From assembly GCA_037130755.1 (NCBI GenBank), contig JBAXSI010000008.1:16999-80998 (forward strand): a stretch of 64,000 bases of DNA, written 5' to 3'. How positions within the stretch are numbered: the stretch's first letter is position 1; the number at the start of each line of letters is the position of its first letter. Shown here in pieces: positions 16,710 to 24,568 of the stretch. The notes under the pieces are model-generated. The model was given only the letters and a program-made list of their open reading frames with translations, was not told the DNA's origin and ran no database searches. The translations under genes and the position numbers were made by a program. This stretch comes from UBA10649 sp037130755 (lineage in GTDB: Bacteria; Actinomycetota; Actinomycetes; S36-B12).

Positions 16710-18015
16710 GGGACACCTCCAGGTCTCCGAGGCCGACCTGCACGCGCAGCTCGACGGTTGGGGCGGTTGGGGACACGACGCCGGGCAGATCGCCGACGAC
16801 TCTCACGTTCGAGCCGCTGACGGGCGGCAGCCCTTCGACAGCCACCTTGCCCGTCCCACTCGTCGCGGTGACGTGGACGCGCATGCCGGCCGGCACCTTC
16901 ACGGACAGCTGGCCAATGCCGACGCGGGCGACCACTGGGTAGCTCGCCTCGCCGGGAGGCAGTTGCAGACCGGAGAGGTCGAGGACGGCATCGCCTATCC
17001 ACAAGGAACGTGGCGTCGCTGCGGAGGCGGGAGTGGTCGGAACCCACGACGCCTCACCGATGGTGATCGCTGACCGCGGCAGGTGCAGGTCCTGGGGAAT
17101 GAGCGCCAGAGGCACGATCACCAGCAGTAGCGGAATGGCCAAGGCGAGGAGCCAGCGGGCGCGCCCGAACAGCGTGCCGACGAGCATGCCAAGTCCTAGG
17201 ACGCCGAGTCCGGCGGCGAGGATGGCGACGAGCGGGATGTTCGCCACGCCGCTCGCCGAGAGCACTGCCAGCGCTCCCATGGTGATGATCGACAGGCTCA
17301 GTGTCGCCAGGCCCAGGTACGAACGCCGCTTTGGTGGCTTGGGCGGGACCGGGGCCGGCATCGGCGCGGTGTAGCCCGGGTAGTCGCCATAGCCGCCGTA
17401 CGCGAAACCCGTGGTCGTGTCAGACCCCTGCGCGTCGACCGTGGCGGCGGACTCGACCATGGCGGCGGACTCGACCATGGCAGAGCCGGCGTCGGCCGCG
17501 GCTGATGGCGTCGTGAAGTTCGTCGACGGCGGTCCGGCGACCTGCTGTCCGGGGGTGCGGTTCACCAGGTAGAGAACGACGCCGCCCGCCGCAAGGAGCA
17601 GCAGCACCGAGCTTCCGCTGCCGAGGCCCCACACTTCCAGTGGGCCGGTCGCCAGCAGGTTCAGCGCCGCGGCTGCGATGAGGATCGCGGCGATGACGAT
17701 GATCACGGTTCGCGTTGTCGATCCGGGGCGCTGGCCCTTTGCGATGAAGCGCTCGGCCTCGCTGGTGACTGCACCCTCGTCGGGGATGAACAGCCAGCCG
17801 GCCGCGTACAGCAGCAGTCCGCTGCCGCCGAAGATCGCGAGGACGACAAGCACGACCCGGACGATCACGGGGTCGATGCCCAGCCACTGGCCGAAGCCGC
17901 CGGCGACACCGCCGATCACGCGATCGTTGCGGCTGCGCCGTAGGGGCGGACGGGGGATGGACGGAGGAGCGGGCAACGGGGCCGGCCCTGCGGTGGTCTC
18001 AGTGTTCTCTGTCAT
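16702..18015 (-). CDS. PspC-domain membrane protein
   Basis: The 437-residue protein has an N-terminal PspC domain (RNDRVIGGVAGGFGQWLGID, then the helix ending GWLFIPDEG), two further helices, a Pro/Tyr-rich linker, three helices at about 225-310, and a C-terminal beta-rich domain (GDAVLDLSGL, VPAGMRVHVTATSG) resembling the LiaF/DUF2154-type adhesin-like domain. It is likely a membrane-stress partner of the divergent kinase/regulator pair. GGAG lies just before the ATG. An 18-bp tandem repeat in the linker encodes MVESAA twice. Confidence 0.82.
   Translation of the reverse strand: MTENTETTAGPAPLPAPPSIPRPPLRRSRNDRVIGGVAGGFGQWLGIDPVIVRVVLVVLAIFGGSGLLLYAAGWLFIPDEGAVTSEAERFIAKGQRPGSTTRTVIIVIAAILIAAAALNLLATGPLEVWGLGSGSSVLLLLAAGGVVLYLVNRTPGQQVAGPPSTNFTTPSAAADAGSAMVESAAMVESAATVDAQGSDTTTGFAYGGYGDYPGYTAPMPAPVPPKPPKRRSYLGLATLSLSIITMGALAVLSASGVANIPLVAILAAGLGVLGLGMLVGTLFGRARWLLALAIPLLLVIVPLALIPQDLHLPRSAITIGEASWVPTTPASAATPRSLWIGDAVLDLSGLQLPPGEASYPVVARVGIGQLSVKVPAGMRVHVTATSGTGKVAVEGLPPVSGSNVRVVGDLPGVVSPTAPTVELRVQVGLGDLEVSRA
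17444..17479. repeat. 18-bp tandem repeat in PspC gene
   Basis: Two identical 18-bp units (17444-17461 and 17462-17479), preceded by a partial copy, encode repeated MVESAA in the flexible linker. Such in-frame repeats can change copy number without breaking the gene. Confidence 0.7.
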
Positions 18016-18060
18016 GTCTCCAGCCTGCTCGCGACCGCGCCCGTCCACATCGGGGAACAA

Positions 18061-18111
18061 CCCTGATCCAACCCTGATCCTGCCCTTGGCAACCTCAGGG
18101 GTCGACCCTGA
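18061..18111. promoter_or_regulatory. CCCTGA/TCAGGG half-site cluster between PspC gene and PspC kinase
   Basis: CCCTGATCC occurs at 18061-18069 and 18072-18080, 11 bp apart. TCAGGG (18095-18100) and CCCTGA (18106-18111) form an inverted repeat with a 5-bp spacer. Four half-sites in the 131-bp divergent region suggest binding by the LuxR-type regulator encoded at 19379. Confidence 0.55.
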
Positions 18112-18146
18112 TGCGCTCCGGGGCCCTGGACGGGGATGATCGAGTC

Positions 18147-19382
18147 GTGACCGTGACCACCGCACCCCCGAGGGCGACCCGGCCCGTCTCAGGGCGGGTC
18201 GTGGCAGGTGTCTGCCGAGGCCTGTCCGAGAACCTCCACCTGCCGGTGTGGGTCGTCCGGACGGTCTTCGTCATCCTGGCGCTGACCGGTGGCATCGGTC
18301 TTGTGCTCTACGCGGCCTTCTGGGCCGTTCTTCCCCTCTCGCCCGGACTCGTCGCCGACGGGGACCTCGCTGCCGAGGACGACTTCGAGGGAGCCCGCTC
18401 GGCGGACTTCACCCGTCTGCTGGCGCTCGCGGCGGTGGCGGTCGGCGTCGTCCTGCTCCTGGCCGCACTCGGCGTCAACATCATCAGCGGCTCGGTGGTG
18501 CCGATCATTCTCGCGATCGTCGGCGCGGCCCTGGTGTGGCAGCAGGCAGACGATGACCAGCGTTCGACGTGGTCGGCGACTGCCGCCCGTGCCGCCCGCC
18601 AGACCGCGGGTACGACCGCGAATGCGGGCCGCTGGCGCATCGTCGTCGGCATCGCTCTCGTGGCCCTCGGCGTGATCGGCCTCCTCGTCAGCCGGACCGG
18701 TCCAGCGGCCGCCGTGCAAGCGCTGGCGACCGCCTTGCTCCTCCTGCTCGGCGTCGGGCTCGTCGCGTTCCCGTGGACCTATCGGCGCTGGCGCGAGCAG
18801 AACGAGCAGCGCCACGCCCTGATCCGCAGCGAGGAACGCGCCGAGATCGCGGCGCATGTCCATGACTCGGTCCTGCAGACGCTGACGCTCATCCAGCGGA
18901 ACGCCGCCGACCCGAAGGAGGTGCAACGCCTTGCCCGAACGGAGGAGCGGGCGTTGCGCTCGTGGCTGTATGCGCCGACCGGAGACCCAGACCGTACGTT
19001 TGCGGCGGCACTTCAGCGAGATGCCACGCAAGTGGAAGCGGCCTACTCGGCGACGATGGAGGTCGTGACGGTCGGTGATGCCACTCTCGACGCCCCGCTG
19101 GGCGCCTTGCTGGCGGCGACGCGTGAGGTCATGGTCAATGCCGCCCGCCACGGTGGGGGCGCCGCATCGGTGTACGCGGAGGTCCACGACGATTCAGCGG
19201 AGGTGTTCGTGCGCGATCGGGGTCAGGGCTTCGACCCTGCTGCGGTTCCCGACGACCGTCACGGCCTGCGCGAGTCGGTCATCGGACGGATGGAGCGCAA
19301 CGGCGGAAGCGCCGAGGTCGTCAGCACGGTCGGCGCCGGCACGGAGATCCGGCTTCGCGTCAACCGCACGGCGGCGTCATGA
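18147..19382 (+). CDS. PspC-domain sensor histidine kinase
   Basis: The 411-residue protein begins with a PspC domain (SGRVVAGVCRGLSENL, ending LYAAFWAVLPLSPG), has further transmembrane segments at about 90-130 and 165-210, and a HisKA_3-type dimerisation motif with His239 (AEIAAHVHDSVLQTL). The HATPase domain has EVMVNAARHGG and VRDRGQGFD. It should phosphorylate the LuxR regulator with which it overlaps by 4 bp (ATGA). GTG 18147 is preferred, since GATGAT lies six bases upstream and the earlier ATG at 18111 falls in the operator cluster. Confidence 0.85.
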   Translation: MTVTTAPPRATRPVSGRVVAGVCRGLSENLHLPVWVVRTVFVILALTGGIGLVLYAAFWAVLPLSPGLVADGDLAAEDDFEGARSADFTRLLALAAVAVGVVLLLAALGVNIISGSVVPIILAIVGAALVWQQADDDQRSTWSATAARAARQTAGTTANAGRWRIVVGIALVALGVIGLLVSRTGPAAAVQALATALLLLLGVGLVAFPWTYRRWREQNEQRHALIRSEERAEIAAHVHDSVLQTLTLIQRNAADPKEVQRLARTEERALRSWLYAPTGDPDRTFAAALQRDATQVEAAYSATMEVVTVGDATLDAPLGALLAATREVMVNAARHGGGAASVYAEVHDDSAEVFVRDRGQGFDPAAVPDDRHGLRESVIGRMERNGGSAEVVSTVGAGTEIRLRVNRTAAS

Positions 19383-20020
19383 GTGACCGACTGCTGCGCG
19401 TCGTGCTCGTCGACGATCATGCGATGGTCCGATCCGGGGTGCGTGCTGAGATCGGAGCCGACGTCGACATTGTTGGCGAGGCAGGCGACGTAGCGACCGC
19501 GATCCAGGTGATCCGCGAGACGCGGCCGGACGTTGTCCTGCTTGACGTTCACCTTCCCGGTGGTGACGGGCGCGCGGTTCTGGATGCGTGCGTGGAGGAG
19601 GTGCCGGAGACCCGTTTCCTCGCGCTCTCGGTCAGTGACGCTCCCGAGGACGTCGTCGGTGTTGTCCGCGGCGGTGCTCGGGGCTATGTCACGAAGGCCA
19701 TCACCGGGCCCGAGCTATTGGACTCCGTGCGCCGGATCGCCGACGGTGACGCGGTTTTCTCACCCAGGTTGGCGGGCTTCGTGCTGGACGCATTCACCGG
19801 TGGTGCCGCAGAGAGCGACGACGAGCTTGATCGGCTGACGCCGCGCGAGCGCGAGGTCATGCGGCTGATCGCACGCGGCTACACCTATCGCGAGGTCGCC
19901 AAGGAACTGGTGCTGTCGATCAAGACCGTGGAGACGCACGTGTCGGCCGTTCTGCGGAAGCTCCAGCTGTCGGATCGGCACGAACTGACCCGCTGGGCCT
20001 CGGCCCGTCGGCTGGTCTGA
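19379..20020 (+). CDS. LuxR/NarL-type response regulator
   Basis: The 213-residue protein has a receiver domain with VDDH, phospho-acceptor Asp56 (VVLLDVHLPGGDG) and Lys in YVTKAI, followed by a LuxR helix-turn-helix (LTPREREVMRLIARGYTYREVA, split here as LTPREREVMRLIARG and YTYREVA; then IKTVETHVSAVLRKL). It forms a two-component pair with the PspC kinase and probably controls the divergent PspC gene through CCCTGA sites. Its stop directly abuts that of the convergent deaminase gene. Confidence 0.9.
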   Translation: MSDRLLRVVLVDDHAMVRSGVRAEIGADVDIVGEAGDVATAIQVIRETRPDVVLLDVHLPGGDGRAVLDACVEEVPETRFLALSVSDAPEDVVGVVRGGARGYVTKAITGPELLDSVRRIADGDAVFSPRLAGFVLDAFTGGAAESDDELDRLTPREREVMRLIARGYTYREVAKELVLSIKTVETHVSAVLRKLQLSDRHELTRWASARRLV

Positions 20021-20974
20021 CTAGCGCCAGCTCGCGGCCAGGCTGTTCGCGGCGAGCGTGCGCACCTCGTCGTCCGATAGCCCGAGGGCCTCGACTATGG
20101 CGACGAAATTGTCGGCCACGTAGCCGCCGAAGTAGGCAGGGTCATCCGAGTTCACGGTGACGACGACGCCGGCGTCCATGAACGCCTTCAGCGGATGCAG
20201 GCGCAGGTCCGGCGTCACCTGAAGCCGCTGGTTCGACAGCGGGCACATCGTCAGCGGAATCCGCTCAGCGGCGAGTCGTGCCACCAGGGCCGGATCGTCG
20301 ATCGCGTGGTCTCCGTGATCGATCCGCTCCACTCGAAGGACGTCGAGTGCGGTGGTCACGTAGGCGGCCGGACCTTCCTCTCCCGCGTGTGCCGCGGCAT
20401 GCAGTCCGGCCGCGCGCGCAGCGGCGTACACGTCGGCGAACTTCTCGGGTGGGTTGCCACGCTCTCCAGAGTCCAGTCCGACCCCGTCGATCAGCGCAAG
20501 GTAGGGCTGGGCCATCGCCCACGTCTCGAACGCTGCCTCCTGGGAAAGGTGCCGTAGCCAGCTCATGATCAGGCGGTAGGTGATGCCGAGCTCCCTCTCT
20601 CCGTCTTGGAGTGCACGAGTGATGCCGTTGATCACTGTGCCGAAGTCGATGCCCCGGTCGGTGTGCGTCTGTGGGTCGAAGAACGGCTCGACGTGCACGA
20701 CTCCGTCGGCATATGCACGTCGGAGGTAGGCATGTGTCATGTCGTAGTAGTCCTGCTCGTGGAGCAGCACGGCGGCCCCGGCGTAGTACAGGTCGAGGAA
20801 GGCTTGCAGGTCGGAGAAGTGGTAGGCCGCACGGGCGGCGGCCGCATCGGCGTACGGAAGTTCGATCCCGTTGCGCGAGCCGATCTCGAACATGAGTTCC
20901 GGCTCGAGGGTGCCCTCGATGTGCACGTGCAACTCAGCCTTGGGCAGCGACACCACGAGCTCGCGCAGGTCCAC
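20021..20974 (-). CDS. Adenine deaminase (adenosine deaminase superfamily)
   Basis: The 317-residue protein carries the zinc motif ELHVHIEGTLEP (His16, His18), VEPFFDPQTHTDRGI, HAGEEGP (catalytic Glu), ERIDHG and NSDDPAYFGGY. The EGTLEPELMFEI and PFFDPQTHTDRG signatures fit the adenine deaminase branch (as in yeast Aah1 and Pseudomonas PA0148), not true adenosine deaminase. It should convert adenine to hypoxanthine in purine salvage. GTG 20974 has GATGGT six bases upstream on the minus strand and no SD. No other purine gene is adjacent. Confidence 0.85.
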   Translation of the reverse strand: MDLRELVVSLPKAELHVHIEGTLEPELMFEIGSRNGIELPYADAAAARAAYHFSDLQAFLDLYYAGAAVLLHEQDYYDMTHAYLRRAYADGVVHVEPFFDPQTHTDRGIDFGTVINGITRALQDGERELGITYRLIMSWLRHLSQEAAFETWAMAQPYLALIDGVGLDSGERGNPPEKFADVYAAARAAGLHAAAHAGEEGPAAYVTTALDVLRVERIDHGDHAIDDPALVARLAAERIPLTMCPLSNQRLQVTPDLRLHPLKAFMDAGVVVTVNSDDPAYFGGYVADNFVAIVEALGLSDDEVRTLAANSLAASWR

Positions 20975-21078
20975 ACGACCACCATCCCTTCGTGGCCCTC
21001 ACATTGGCATGCGCGGGGACGCTTCGCCATGCGGTCGGCGGTCCCACCGCCCTAGGATCCGAGCGACGAGGAGGCGAC

Positions 21079-22065
21079 ATGTCGACGATGCGGGCAGCGA
21101 CGTACGAACGCGAGGGCACGGCAGCGGATGTGCTGCAGGTCCACGACATCGACCTCCCAGTCGTCGGAGCCGGTGAAGTCCTCGTCCGGGTCATCGCATC
21201 GGCGATCAACCCGACCGACGTCAAGACGCGCGCCGGCATGACCCCGCGGCCCATCGACGGGTTCCAGGTCCCGCATATGGACGGTGCGGGAATCATCGAG
21301 GCGGTTGGCGCGGGTGTCCCCGATGCTCGGATCGGCGAGCGGGTCTGGCTCATGACCGCAGCAGCGGGTAACCGCTGGGGGACGGCCGCGCAGTTCTGCG
21401 TGGTCCCGGCGGAGCGTGCCCGGCCGCTGCCCGACGACGTGTCGTTCGAGGTGGGCGCGACGCTGGGCGTCCCGGCCGTCACCGCCGCCTACTGCCTGTT
21501 CAGCGACGGCCCCATCGGCGGGCGGACGGTACTCGTCGCCGGCGGCGCAGGCGCTGTCGGCCGATCGGCCGTAGAGCTCGCGCATTGGGGGGGTGCTCGC
21601 GTGGCCACGACGGTCAGCGGCCCGGAGAAGGCCGCGATCGCCGCATCGGCGGGCGCCGACTTCGTGGTCAACTACCGCGAGCCCGGTGCCGCGGAGGCCA
21701 TCCTTGAGTGGAGTGGTGGTCGCGTCGATCGCGTCGTCGAACTCGCCCTCGGCCCGAACCTCGACCTCGATCTCGCCGTGTGCGCGCCGGGCGCCGTCGT
21801 GATCACCTACGCGATTGACGGTCCCGATCCGGTCATCCCGGTGCGCCGGTGCATGTTTGGCGGCATCACGTTGCGGTTCATGCTGCTCTACCGGGTGGCA
21901 CCGGACGCCCTCGCGAGGGCCGCGGACGACGTCAGCGCAGCACTCGCGTCGGGCGCGCTGACGCTTCCGCCGGTGACGCGGTTCAGTCTTGCTGACGTGG
22001 TGGCCGCGCAGGAGGCGCAGGAGGCCGGTCCGCTGGGCCGAGTCCTCGTCGATCCCTGGGCCTAG
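21079..22065 (+). CDS. NADPH:quinone reductase-like MDR oxidoreductase
   Basis: The 328-residue medium-chain dehydrogenase has the GroES-like half (AINPTDVKTRAGM, MDGAGIIEAVGAGV) and a Rossmann half with VLVAGGAGAVGRSAVELA. Zinc-ligand cysteines are absent, as in quinone oxidoreductases (zeta-crystallin type). It likely uses NADPH on quinones or reactive carbonyls. GAGGAGG five bases before the ATG sets the start. Its TAG overlaps the convergent Nudix TAG in CTAG (22062-22065). Confidence 0.82.
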   Translation: MSTMRAATYEREGTAADVLQVHDIDLPVVGAGEVLVRVIASAINPTDVKTRAGMTPRPIDGFQVPHMDGAGIIEAVGAGVPDARIGERVWLMTAAAGNRWGTAAQFCVVPAERARPLPDDVSFEVGATLGVPAVTAAYCLFSDGPIGGRTVLVAGGAGAVGRSAVELAHWGGARVATTVSGPEKAAIAASAGADFVVNYREPGAAEAILEWSGGRVDRVVELALGPNLDLDLAVCAPGAVVITYAIDGPDPVIPVRRCMFGGITLRFMLLYRVAPDALARAADDVSAALASGALTLPPVTRFSLADVVAAQEAQEAGPLGRVLVDPWA

Positions 22066-22616
22066 GCGGACGCATTCCATCGGCCGAGCAGGGCGAGGGC
22101 GGCGACTGACGTACTGTCGGTCATCCTCCCGTCGGCGATCATCGACCAGACCTCGCCGAGGTCGAACCAGGCCGACTGCATGTCCTGCTCGGTGTGCTCG
22201 CGATCGACGGGGCCCTGGGTCAGCCCTGTCGCCAGTACGACGTGGAACCCGTTGTCCGCGATGCCGTAGGCGCTGTGCAGGAAGCCGAGTACCTCGAGTG
22301 AAGTCGCCCGTAGCCCGGTTTCCTCGGCCAACTCGACCGCTGCCAACTCCTCCGGCGTCACCGCTCGTCCGTTGCGCAGGCTGCCCTGGGGGAACTCCCA
22401 GTACCGGCCCGAGACGGGATACCGGTACTGCTCGACGAGGTGGACGCGATCGCCGTCCAGCGGTATCACGACGGCGAAGTCGGGCTTGTGCACGACCCCG
22501 TAGATCCCGGTCGATCCGTTGGGGTACTCGATCGCGTCCTCGGTGACCGTGAGCCACGCATTCTGGTAGGCGAGCCTGCTGTCGAGCCGCCGGGTGATGG
22601 GTCCTTGCGAGGTCAT
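22062..22616 (-). CDS. Nudix hydrolase, ADP-ribose pyrophosphatase-like
   Basis: The 184-residue protein has YRYPVSGRYWEFPQGSL before the Nudix box and VELAEETGL as the box core, like ADP-ribose/NADH pyrophosphatases. The helix Glu residues that bind metal are present, but the canonical Arg is Val, the first Glu is Arg, and the box seems two residues longer than GX5EX7REUXEEXGU. GACGAT lies six bases before the ATG on the minus strand. It follows the LtrA gene by 19 bp and is probably cotranscribed with it. Confidence 0.82.
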   Translation of the reverse strand: MTSQGPITRRLDSRLAYQNAWLTVTEDAIEYPNGSTGIYGVVHKPDFAVVIPLDGDRVHLVEQYRYPVSGRYWEFPQGSLRNGRAVTPEELAAVELAEETGLRATSLEVLGFLHSAYGIADNGFHVVLATGLTQGPVDREHTEQDMQSAWFDLGEVWSMIADGRMTDSTSVAALALLGRWNASA

Positions 22617-22635
22617 GGGCGAATCGTCGCAGCAC

Positions 22636-23853
22636 TCATGCCATGGGTGGCTCGCGGTCGGTGCGTGGCTCATGGGTGCCGCGGAACGCGACCCCCAACG
22701 AGGAGCGCCACTCGTGCCGGCGCTCGTTCGCATCTGCCCATACGGCGATGACGGCGTTGCCGATCACGACTGCGGCCGACAGCAGGATGACCGCGTTGGT
22801 CGATGTGTCATCCCTGGGCACCAGCACCAGCCCGATCGACACGATCAGGAGTCCGCACGCCAGTTGCAGCCAACCCTGGACGCCGAGGCGCCCCTTGGCG
22901 GTGAACGTCAGCGCCGCGAAGGAGAGCAGGACGAGCGATAGGCAGATGACGAAGTACGCCAATGCCTCGTCCCCCAGTTCGGTGGCCTCGCCCGCGGCCA
23001 GCAGAACGAGCACGTCCACGGTGCCCACGATCCCGAAGATGAGAGTCAGGTGCGCCAGTAGCGTCAGCCGCCAGCGCACGTGGACGAGATCCGTGTAGTC
23101 GGAGAAGGTCCCGTCGAAATAGATCCACCACACCGCAAAGCTCAGGACGAAGAGCAGGGCGAACAGGTCCGCGCGGGGAATGGTCCCGAGGAAGTGCAGT
23201 GCGCTCACCAATTGGGCGAACCCCTCGCCGAGGATGATCAGCACGAACAGTCCCAGCCGCTCGCGAAGGTGATCCAGTCGGATCATCGACTCCTCGCGCC
23301 ATTCTGAGTACTGCATGAGCAGGATCGGCAGCATGCTGACGAGCAGGGCTGCCACCAGGTACAGCCCCGACCGGTAGTGGTCGTCGATCGCCCCCACGAC
23401 GCAGATCGCTGCCGCGATCGCAATCGGGCCGATGACGCGGAGGCGGACCCGCCTCGGGGTCGATCGGGCACCCCAGGTGATGAGGGCCCCGACTATCGCC
23501 AGGGCTGCTGCATACGCGAGCAGGCCGATGCGGTTGTCGATCCCGTGGTCCTGGTCGATGGCTAGGCCAGCGATGGCGATAGCGGCCATCTGGGCGAGAA
23601 GGAGCGCCCGCCGGAGGAGGTCCTGCCCGGGGAAGAGGTTGTTGAAGAGCGTCGTGAGGAACCAGACCCAGGCCAGCGCTGCCATCGTGACCGCGGCGAG
23701 GACCGCGTTCTGCCATGTCGGCCGGTCGAGGAAGACGTCGTTCGTCAGCCCGACCGAGGCGACGACGACCAGGTCGTAGAAGAGCTCGAACCACGTGACT
23801 GTGGGGCTGTGCCCTTGGTAGGGGTCGTACGGCTCCGTTGCCTCGGCGGCCAT
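22636..23853 (-). CDS. LtrA family (low temperature requirement A-like) membrane protein
   Basis: The 405-residue protein has about twelve hydrophobic helices and the LtrA signatures VTWFELFYDLVVVA near the start, LRERLGLFVLIILGEGF in the middle and WWIYFD later. The family function is unproven. GATAAT at 23865-23860 (minus strand) lies six bases before the ATG at 23853, so the start is placed there, not at GTG 23871. Confidence 0.88.
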   Translation of the reverse strand: MAAEATEPYDPYQGHSPTVTWFELFYDLVVVASVGLTNDVFLDRPTWQNAVLAAVTMAALAWVWFLTTLFNNLFPGQDLLRRALLLAQMAAIAIAGLAIDQDHGIDNRIGLLAYAAALAIVGALITWGARSTPRRVRLRVIGPIAIAAAICVVGAIDDHYRSGLYLVAALLVSMLPILLMQYSEWREESMIRLDHLRERLGLFVLIILGEGFAQLVSALHFLGTIPRADLFALLFVLSFAVWWIYFDGTFSDYTDLVHVRWRLTLLAHLTLIFGIVGTVDVLVLLAAGEATELGDEALAYFVICLSLVLLSFAALTFTAKGRLGVQGWLQLACGLLIVSIGLVLVPRDDTSTNAVILLSAAVVIGNAVIAVWADANERRHEWRSSLGVAFRGTHEPRTDREPPMA

Positions 23854-23898
23854 GAGTGGATTATCACGCACGCACTGGCCACGAGGCCGCTTCGCGCG

Positions 23899-24357
23899 TC
23901 AGTCCGAGAAGCTCGGTGCAGTCGGCCACACATCCGCGGTGAACTTCGACCGCGGGGAGTCCGGGCCAACGGCCAGGTTCAGTCGGTTCGGCCCGCCGGA
24001 TTCAGCCGGAGTGCCGACCTGGTTGACGGTCCAGTTGTAGGTCTGCAGCCACGGACTGCCGACGAAGGGGCAGGTGCTGCTGTGCGTCGGTGTTGCAGAC
24101 GCCGCGACCTTGAGCCAGCGACCGGTCGATGACTGCACGAACAGTGCCAGCGGCACAGAGGTGGCCGAGCACGAAGTGATGGCGTATGGACGCGAAACAC
24201 GCAGCACAGCATCGCCGCTGGCGAGTTCGATGACTGTGACGGTTGTCGAATTGGCTGCCGGAGCGGCCAGTCCGACCGGGGCTACGGCGACTGCGAGAGG
24301 TGCTCCAGCGAGAACAGCGGTCGCCAGACTGACTCCGGCCCGTGCTCGTCGCTGCAT
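23899..24357 (-). CDS. Small secreted protein of unknown function
   Basis: The 152-residue protein has a Sec signal peptide (MQRRARAG then an Ala/Val/Leu core ending GLAAPA). The mature part has two cysteines (TSCSAT, SSTCPF) and is Ser/Thr/Val rich. I recognise no family. AGGG eight bases before the ATG supports this start; an upstream in-frame GTG at 24420 would give an unusually long basic leader. The 211-bp upstream gap holds a hairpin terminator (24484-24505) and TAGCAT, a possible -10, on the minus strand near 24432-24437. Confidence 0.6.
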   Translation of the reverse strand: MQRRARAGVSLATAVLAGAPLAVAVAPVGLAAPAANSTTVTVIELASGDAVLRVSRPYAITSCSATSVPLALFVQSSTGRWLKVAASATPTHSSTCPFVGSPWLQTYNWTVNQVGTPAESGGPNRLNLAVGPDSPRSKFTADVWPTAPSFSD

Positions 24358-24483
24358 CGACCATGCCCTTCGCGGTCCACCCTCGGGCCGGCGTCTTGGC
24401 GAAAGTCGCGTCCAAGTCACCGGTTGTCTACATGCTAGATGTTCACCGTTGCCGGGTGCGACTCCTCGCGACCCCTAACACGC

Positions 24484-24505
24484 GGGGGCTTCGGCAACAG
24501 CCCCC
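24484..24505 (-). terminator. Hairpin terminator after the GNAT-reductase gene
   Basis: GGGGGCT (24484-24490) and AGCCCCC (24499-24505) form a 7-bp stem with an 8-base loop, 63 bp past the stop of the minus-strand operon ending at 24569. No long T-run follows, so its strength is uncertain. Confidence 0.5.
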
Positions 24506-24568
24506 TGATCCTAGGCGATTCGCCGCCGATCATCCCGTGTGTCCCTGGCGACGCGCCGCTGTCGTGAA

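Noticed and set aside
21052..22635. A 527-residue minus-strand open frame opposite the MDR and Nudix genes
   Set aside because: Arg/Gly-rich shadow of high third-position G/C; both overlapped genes have clear domain motifs and starts.
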